Position numbers and translations under genes: made by a program. Shown here piece after piece: positions 1-5,692 of a DNA stretch of 5,692 nt (its first letter is position 1; each line of letters opens with the position of its first letter). The notes below the pieces were generated by a model. The model was not told the DNA's origin, ran no database searches, and worked only from the letters and a program-made list of their open reading frames with translations. Origin of the DNA: Erysipelotrichaceae bacterium (GTDB lineage Bacteria; Bacillota_I; Bacilli_A; Erysipelotrichales; Erysipelotrichaceae); assembly GCA_027449005.1 (NCBI GenBank), contig DAIDML010000047.1, positions 1 through 5,692 of the forward strand, given 5' to 3'.

Positions 1-1806
<1,806 letters not shown>

Positions 1807-1817
<11 letters not shown>

Positions 1818-2832
1818 TCGTGTCATCCTTTCGATAAATTTCTTCTATGGCTTTTGTGAGCGTCTTCAACATCCCGACAATATGATCGTATTTCATACGA
1901 GTTGGGCCAATGACCATCAGTTTAGAGGATGAATCATTGTCTAAAGGCAAAGTTGAACTAACAACCGCCATATCTTCTAACCAAACAAATTCAGATCCTT
2001 CTTCTTTATTTAAAGACAAGGAACCTTGACTCGATCCCAATGTTCTCCATAAAGAAGAATTTTCTAGCAGCTTCATGACTTGTTTGAGTTTGTTGACATC
2101 TGCAAATTCAGGTTGATTCATCAAGTTGTTTTGACCACTAAGATAAATGTTTTCACTTGCGAAACGAATGAAGGCATTAAAGAAAGCTTCAAACAACATT
2201 TCATAGTGTTCGATCTTATCGGCTAAGATGGGTTTCATCAACATCAGTTTTTCAATCAAATCACTGAGTGAAGAACCCACTAAGCGATCATTCAAGAGTT
2301 TAGTGCATGTTTGAAGATCATGCGTGCTCACACGTTCTTTAAAATGAAACATGCGACTCTCACTGTGACCTTCACTAGTCTCAAAGACAGCCATGGCACT
2401 TTTATCACTTAACGGAATCAATTGTATTTGCAGTAATGTTTGTTGCTCAGAATGAGGTCCTAAAACGACTGTGGTTAACTGTGTCATTTCTGAAAGAATC
2501 TCACAACTCATCTTTAACACTTCTTGCGTGTTGTATTTACGCTCAGTGAAGACTTGTCTTAAAGCCACTTGCATGTTTTCATTGCGTTGTTCTTCAAGCA
2601 AGTGCTCAACATAATAGCGATAGCCCATTTTAGAAGGGACACGACCTGAAGAGGTGTGTGTCTTTTCTAAATAACCTAAGTCTTCCAATTCACTCATTTC
2701 AGAACGAATGGTTGCAGAAGAATAATGTAGATGATATTTCTCAAGCAGTGTTTTAGACCCAACAGGCTCAGCACTGGCAATGAATTCATCCACAATCGCC
2801 TTAAAGATTTCAATTTTTCTAGGAGTTAACAC
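1807..2832 (-). CDS. hrcA: Heat-shock transcriptional repressor HrcA
   Basis: HrcA is the dimeric repressor that binds CIRCE operators and, in studied Gram-positives, depends on GroEL for activity. It lowers expression of its own operon and usually of groESL. The 341-residue length is typical. The N-terminal winged helix begins with MLTPRKIEIFKAIVDEFIAS and AEPVGSKTL. The recognition-helix region is SSATIRSEMSELEDLGYL (38-55), and the wing is HTSSGRVPS (59-67) followed by GYRYYVEHLL. The rest corresponds to the GAF-like dimerisation part, ending in a region with VIGPTRMKYDHIVGMLK. The start is GTG at 2832-2830. It is chosen because MLT is the usual HrcA N-terminus, and GGTGG lies about 7 nt upstream. 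It is the first gene of the operon, behind a promoter carrying two CIRCE elements, so autoregulation is clear. Its stop overlaps grpE. Confidence 0.97.
1827..1831 (-). promoter_or_regulatory. Shine-Dalgarno site deciding the grpE start
   Basis: AAAGG on the minus strand abuts the ATG at 1826-1824 with no spacer but lies 9 nt before the in-frame ATG at 1817-1815. That spacing favours the downstream start and a 192-residue GrpE. The site lies inside the end of hrcA. Confidence 0.6.
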
Positions 2833-2850
2833 ACGTTCACCACCGTTCTT

Positions 2851-2877
2851 TTAGCACACAATCATTTACACTGCTAA
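2851..2877. promoter_or_regulatory. CIRCE operator 1 (degenerate), at the start of the hrcA transcript
   Basis: The 27-bp element has 9-bp arms TTAGCACAC and CACTGCTAA around a 9-bp spacer. Against the consensus TTAGCACTC-N9-GAGTGCTAA, 15 of 18 arm bases match. The outer TTAGCA/TGCTAA parts are perfect. It lies directly downstream of the hrcA -10 box, over the expected transcription start and untranslated leader, where bound HrcA would block initiation. Confidence 0.88.
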
Positions 2878-2906
2878 ATTATACAAAAACACTTTAGCAC
2901 TGTCAA
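2878..2906 (-). promoter_or_regulatory. Consensus sigma-A promoter of the hrcA-grpE-dnaK operon
   Basis: On the minus strand TTGACA (2906-2901) and TATAAT (2883-2878) are separated by exactly 17 nt, a perfect match to the vegetative consensus. Transcription should begin near 2871, leaving a leader of about 40 nt before the hrcA GTG. The -35 lies inside CIRCE 2 and the -10 touches CIRCE 1. This suggests an intrinsically very strong promoter held down by HrcA. Confidence 0.93.
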
Positions 2907-2920
2907 TAATTAAGTGCTAA
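2894..2920. promoter_or_regulatory. CIRCE operator 2, overlapping the -35 box of hrcA
   Basis: The 27-bp element has arms TTAGCACTG and AAGTGCTAA around a 9-bp spacer, matching 16 of 18 consensus arm bases. The two deviations are at the inner arm ends (C to G, G to A). The first supplies part of the -35 hexamer TTGACA on the minus strand. Its centre is 43 bp from that of CIRCE 1, about four helical turns, so two HrcA dimers could sit on the same face of the DNA. It also lies just upstream of the rightward promoter region. Confidence 0.93.
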
Positions 2921-2946
2921 ACCCATGAAATAGAGATCAAATTGTG

Positions 2947-2966
2947 TATAATAGGGATAACGAGGT
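2947..2966 (+). promoter_or_regulatory. -10 box and Shine-Dalgarno site of the rightward pgeF-family gene
   Basis: A perfect TATAAT (2947-2952) lies 20 nt before ATG 2973, and GAGGT (2962-2966) lies 6 nt before it. No good -35 hexamer is seen 16-18 nt upstream (around 2923-2930), so the promoter may be weak or need an activator. The predicted leader is only about 14 nt. Confidence 0.55.
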
Positions 2967-2972
2967 AATAAC

Positions 2973-3743
2973 ATGATACAACCCTATATGTTTGATTCAC
3001 ACATTGTCGCAGGTACAACACTGCGTCATCAAGGACACTCAAGTGCTCCGTTTAACTCACTTAACATGGCCTTTTATGTTCCTGATAAGATTGAAGATGT
3101 GATAAAAAACCGCGAAGAAGTGGCCAAAGCCACAGGTTTCCCTTTGAACACTTGGGTCTTTCCAAAAATGACTCACAGTGATCATTTCATTAAAGTCACT
3201 GCTCTTGATCAAGGCAAAGGAGCTTATGAAGAAGCCACCTCCATCATGGATATGGACGCTTTATACACCCAAGAACCCAACATCATGCTTGCGGTATTTC
3301 ATGCCGACTGCACTCCAGTATTGCTTTATGATCCAAAGACACAAACCATTGGAGCAATTCATGCAGGATGGGCAGGCACATTAAAGGAAATCACCAAGAA
3401 AATGATTAAGCATTGGATTGAAGTCGAAAACATCAACCCTAAAGACATTCAAGTGGTGATTGGACCTAGTATATCAATGAAGAACTTTGAAATTGGTTAT
3501 GACCTTGTGCATCAAGTGATCACTCATCATAAGCACTATCTTCCCTATCTCAACATCAATGACATGCGATCGACCATGAATGTCAGTGGCATCAATATCC
3601 AACAATGCCTTGATATGGGTATCCCACAATCCAACATCTCACATTTGGATGAATGCACGTATGCGTTTGAAGATAAGTATTTCTCTTATCGAAAAGAACC
3701 CGTCTCTGGACGTCATGCGAGTTTTATTGGAATCAAAAAATAA
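2973..3743 (+). CDS. pgeF: YfiH/YlmD/PgeF-family protein (laccase-like fold)
   Basis: This family was first described as multicopper polyphenol oxidase or laccase-like. Members have since been shown to act on purine nucleosides (adenosine phosphorolysis and deamination). E. coli YfiH (PgeF) guards peptidoglycan synthesis against L-Ser misincorporation in place of L-Ala. The 256-residue length is normal. The metal-site residues are visible: H68 in KMTHSDH, C113 in FHADCTPVLLYD, and H130 in GAIHAGWAGT. Other family landmarks are VVIGPSIS (161-168), the C-terminal DECTYAF, and FSYRKEPVSGRHASFIGI. No signal peptide is present, so it is cytosolic. It is a single gene, divergent from hrcA and convergent with the DUF4956 gene, ending in a shared terminator. 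Family membership is sure. Which of the reported activities applies here cannot be told from sequence. Confidence 0.93.
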   Translation: MIQPYMFDSHIVAGTTLRHQGHSSAPFNSLNMAFYVPDKIEDVIKNREEVAKATGFPLNTWVFPKMTHSDHFIKVTALDQGKGAYEEATSIMDMDALYTQEPNIMLAVFHADCTPVLLYDPKTQTIGAIHAGWAGTLKEITKKMIKHWIEVENINPKDIQVVIGPSISMKNFEIGYDLVHQVITHHKHYLPYLNINDMRSTMNVSGINIQQCLDMGIPQSNISHLDECTYAFEDKYFSYRKEPVSGRHASFIGIKK

Positions 3744-3764
3744 ACATCGCCTAAGCGATGTTTT
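3742..3764. terminator. Bidirectional intrinsic terminator between convergent genes
   Basis: A 9-bp stem (AAACATCGC with GCGATGTTT) closes a CTAA loop. Rightward it is followed by TTTTA, and leftward on the minus strand by TTTATTTTTTG, the stronger U-tract. The hairpin overlaps the last two bases of the pgeF stop (3741-3743) and the first base of the opposing DUF4956 stop (3765-3763). One 22-bp structure thus serves both genes with no spare sequence. Confidence 0.88.
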
Positions 3765-4431
3765 ATAATCCAAATTCATCTTTATACGTGATGATACTGA
3801 CTGATTCTACCCCTTCAACTTTAGCTAAGGTATGGGTAATGTCATCTTTTTGTCCAATCGCTACTTCATAAGTCACATCCACTTTAGAACCTATGATTTG
3901 CTTACTGCGCAGTTTGGATTTCTTAAGCTTTCCAATCGCACGATGAATGGCTTCATACGCTCTCATGTCACATTTAATGAGGAGTAAATAGTGTTGAGGT
4001 TGTTTGAATCCTAACAAGGTTGATAACACAAACAAACCACCTAAAGCGACTGAACTGAGTAATGCGACTGTATACACCCCAACACCACTCATGATACCCG
4101 CACTCACAGCCCAGAAAATAAAGGCAGTATCAATCGGTTCTTTCACCGCAGTTCTAAAACGGACAATCGACAAAGCACCCACTAAGCCTAAAGATAAGGC
4201 AAGGTTGGATGAAATGGTACGAATGATCAGTGCCGTTACCATCGCCACCAAGATCACCATCATGGTGAACTGTTTAGAAAAATGAACCCCTGCAAAGGTT
4301 TTTTTATAGATGAACACAATGTATAGACTAATGATGAATGCGGTGACTAAGGATAGGAAGATACTTCCAAAATTCAAAGAGGTTGAGAATTCTTCAATAA
4401 CACTACGACGAATTAGGTCTAATGCGCTCAT
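3763..4431 (-). CDS. DUF4956 membrane protein of the CotH-VTC gene set
   Basis: The product is a 222-residue integral membrane protein of unknown function. Hydrophobic segments lie at about 22-42, 56-75, 103-119 and 121-141. Between the second and third is the family's strongly conserved stretch GLVGALSIVRFRTAVKEP (82-99), which has positive charges and may form a re-entrant or interfacial element. A soluble C-terminal domain (about 147-222) has alternating strands and helices (HYLLLIKCD, then VDVTYEVAIG, then VEGVESVSIITYKDE), resembling a small ferredoxin/ACT-like fold. The start is ATG 4431, with AAAGGAAA about 8 nt upstream. It begins 12 nt after the VTC gene stop and is last in the operon. 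DUF4956 proteins are often found beside VTC-domain and CotH genes, so it may anchor or form a channel for that system. That role is inference. Confidence 0.9.
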   Translation of the reverse strand: MSALDLIRRSVIEEFSTSLNFGSIFLSLVTAFIISLYIVFIYKKTFAGVHFSKQFTMMVILVAMVTALIIRTISSNLALSLGLVGALSIVRFRTAVKEPIDTAFIFWAVSAGIMSGVGVYTVALLSSVALGGLFVLSTLLGFKQPQHYLLLIKCDMRAYEAIHRAIGKLKKSKLRSKQIIGSKVDVTYEVAIGQKDDITHTLAKVEGVESVSIITYKDEFGL

Positions 4432-4443
4432 ATCAGGTTTCCT

Positions 4444-5118
4444 TTACTGGATTATTTTTGAGTGGGTAAACTTAGAAATTGCTTGACGATTGGTTGGAAT
4501 GGTTGAGATTAAATCTCTAATGAAATCTGGAAGAATCGTATTAAACTTGACTTCAAGCACCACAACATCCTGTTCACTGATGAAAGCTTTGTTATGGGAG
4601 AGATCCATCAAATCCGTATGATAGTGATAGGTTGCGATATGATCATCAAAGGTAACACGCACATCCAATGGTTCATACACAAAGGCTAATCGATCGTATT
4701 CAACGATGACAGAAGGTTTAAGATAATGCAATCGATGATCAAGCACAAACTGCGACAACAACTCAGGATCGTCATCATCAACACTCATATCAGCACTAAG
4801 AATTCGTATTAATTGAGTCTGATTCAATCTTAATCCTTGTTTGTATGTCATGTTTTCATGTTTATGCTTACATTCAAGCAGTATTCTATCATAATTATGG
4901 TTATATAAGCGAAGACGATATTTTTTTCTCATCCTCGTTCCATTCATTTTTTCATAGAATGCATCATGATCCAATGTATCAAAATACAACGAGGTAATAA
5001 GATAGGAGTACTCTTCATGGATAGAATGCGCATCTCTTTGTAGCACTAAAGATAACACTGATTTAAGTTTATCAGCATCTTGTCTTGAAATAACATATTT
5101 GAGTTCGTGTCGATACAT
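4444..5118 (-). CDS. VTC-domain (polyphosphate polymerase-like) protein
   Basis: The VTC domain is the catalytic tunnel fold of yeast Vtc4, which makes polyphosphate from ATP, and is related to CYTH/triphosphate-tunnel enzymes. The predicted protein has 224 residues and is essentially the single domain, with no SPX or membrane part. Tunnel-type residues are in place: RHELKY (K7), KYRLRLYN (R68, R70), LLECKHK (E82, K84), VEYDRLAF (R143), VRVTFD (R154), VVLEVKF (E189, K191) and ISKFTHS (K216). SLYFDT (43-48) is also typical. This full set suggests an active polymerase rather than a decayed copy. ATG 5118-5116 is chosen because family members begin close to YRHELKY and GGTGA lies 5 nt upstream. 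A TTG at 5130 and a GTG at 5127 are possible but would overlap the CotH gene. It follows the CotH stop by 1 nt (TAACATG). Confidence 0.92.
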   Translation of the reverse strand: MYRHELKYVISRQDADKLKSVLSLVLQRDAHSIHEEYSYLITSLYFDTLDHDAFYEKMNGTRMRKKYRLRLYNHNYDRILLECKHKHENMTYKQGLRLNQTQLIRILSADMSVDDDDPELLSQFVLDHRLHYLKPSVIVEYDRLAFVYEPLDVRVTFDDHIATYHYHTDLMDLSHNKAFISEQDVVVLEVKFNTILPDFIRDLISTIPTNRQAISKFTHSKIIQ

Positions 5119-5119
5119 G

Positions 5120-5692
5120 TTATTCACCAAAGATTTCTTTCATTTGGGCATCATTCAAGTTAAAAAAACGTTTCGTTGTGCTTTTTAAGGTTGCTGGTCG
5201 TTGAATGAAGTAATTTTTTAACTGATCGACATTACGCTCCCATTCGCTCATGGATAAACCCCAACGAGCACGATCACGCTTGAGTTCATTCTCATACATG
5301 GCTTTAAGACGATCAATTTCATTCAGTACACGATTCGTTTCATAAACATTTTTGTATTGGTATTTTAATCGCTCAAGAAACAGTGTTCTAAACTCAGGAG
5401 CTTTCATTACATTACGAAATAACAATGTGCTCACATTTAACGCACTCATCGGTTCCTCTAGTGTGGTGAAGACATAATCCTCGAATCCAAAGTTATACAT
5501 CGCCCAATCAAAATCATAGTACACCATACGCCATCGATTTTGATTGATATCAGGATGTTGAAAAAAACGGGTATTCACTATGTCATTGTTAGTGACAAAT
5601 TGCTGAGCCACCCAAAAATCAGCATATGAGTTCATATCCAATCGCTCAGCCATGTAAGCATAATGCTTTGGATCAGAGATGTCATAGGTACT
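5120..5692 (-). CDS. CotH-kinase-family protein, C-terminal part
   Basis: CotH proteins have an atypical protein-kinase fold. Bacillus CotH phosphorylates spore-coat proteins, but the family is also widespread in non-spore-formers, with unknown targets. Only the last 190 residues are visible; the frame is open through the right edge, so the true start lies outside. Recognisable features are HYAYMAERLDMNSYADFWVA, then NNDIVNTRFF with the conserved Asn (N40 of the visible part). Next is WRMVYYDFDWAM, where D60 and D62 correspond to the family's WDxD-type metal-binding acidic pair. The tail is helical and charged (KYQYKNVYETNRVLNEIDRLKAMYENELKRDR) and ends IFGE. An internal ATG at 5653 is not the start, since conserved sequence continues upstream of it. 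It is the first visible gene of a tight operon with the VTC and DUF4956 genes. Confidence 0.88.
   Translation of the reverse strand, partial: STYDISDPKHYAYMAERLDMNSYADFWVAQQFVTNNDIVNTRFFQHPDINQNRWRMVYYDFDWAMYNFGFEDYVFTTLEEPMSALNVSTLLFRNVMKAPEFRTLFLERLKYQYKNVYETNRVLNEIDRLKAMYENELKRDRARWGLSMSEWERNVDQLKNYFIQRPATLKSTTKRFFNLNDAQMKEIFGE

Noticed and set aside
2833..2972. Riboswitch or small RNA in the divergent region
   Set aside because: The dyads there are accounted for by the two CIRCE operators, and no U-tract hairpin or conserved aptamer-like pairing remains in the 140 bp.
3178..3384. Plus-strand open frame of 68 codons
   Set aside because: It is an alternative frame within the conserved metal-site region of the pgeF-family gene, with no start signal of its own.
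3580..3768. Plus-strand open frame of 62 codons running past the pgeF stop
   Set aside because: It is an alternative frame that runs through the terminator hairpin, with no ribosome-binding site or family resemblance.
4004..4285. Plus-strand open frame of 93 codons
   Set aside because: It is antisense to the membrane segments of the DUF4956 gene. Long antisense frames are common opposite hydrophobic coding sequence.
5116..5130. Upstream TTG or GTG start for the VTC gene
   Set aside because: It would add only the residues MVNN and overlap the CotH gene. The ATG at 5118 matches the usual family N-terminus and has GGTGA at good spacing.
5120..5653. CotH gene starting at the internal ATG 5653
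   Set aside because: The frame stays open to 5692 with CotH-like sequence (DPKHYAYMAERLD) across the ATG, so the gene is cut by the window edge.

Overview
The window reads as low-GC Gram-positive (Firmicutes/Tenericutes-type) chromosome. The evidence is AT-rich base composition, an hrcA-grpE-dnaK heat-shock operon controlled by CIRCE operators, and a DnaK ATPase domain lacking the extra loop of about two dozen residues found in proteobacterial DnaK. Trp is written TGG, as in the HAGWAGT motif of pgeF. All six visible stop codons are TAA. This fits a standard code and argues against a Mycoplasma-type lineage, but leaves Erysipelotrichia- or Acholeplasma/Izemoplasma-like groups open. No finer placement is possible from the sequence alone.

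Layout. Positions 1-2832 (minus strand) carry the heat-shock operon hrcA > grpE > dnaK, with overlapping reading frames. dnaK runs off the left edge. Its last visible stretch (1 to about 52) is not normal dnaK sequence: it is an inverted near-copy of dnaK positions 429-480, so the left end is either a chimeric assembly or amplification junction or a real rearrangement. Positions 2833-2972 are a 140-bp divergent control region. It holds a perfect consensus sigma-A promoter for hrcA (TTGACA-17-TATAAT) with two 27-bp CIRCE operators, one over the -35 and one just downstream of the -10. It also holds a separate -10 and Shine-Dalgarno site for the rightward gene. Positions 2973-3743 (plus strand) encode a YfiH/YlmD/PgeF-family protein. 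A single hairpin at 3742-3763 forms a bidirectional terminator between the convergent genes.

Positions 3763-5692 (minus strand) hold a tightly packed three-gene operon: a CotH-kinase-family protein (5' end beyond the right edge), a VTC-type polyphosphate polymerase domain protein, and a DUF4956 membrane protein. Spacing is 1 and 12 nt.

Functionally, HrcA represses its own operon through CIRCE, and GrpE is the nucleotide-exchange factor for DnaK. The CotH/VTC/DUF4956 set looks like a single unit combining a kinase-like enzyme, an inorganic-polymer polymerase fold and a small membrane protein. Its joint role is not established to my knowledge and is the best candidate here for a poorly described system. 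No stretch longer than 300 bases lacks a gene. No tRNA, rRNA, CRISPR array or insertion sequence was seen.
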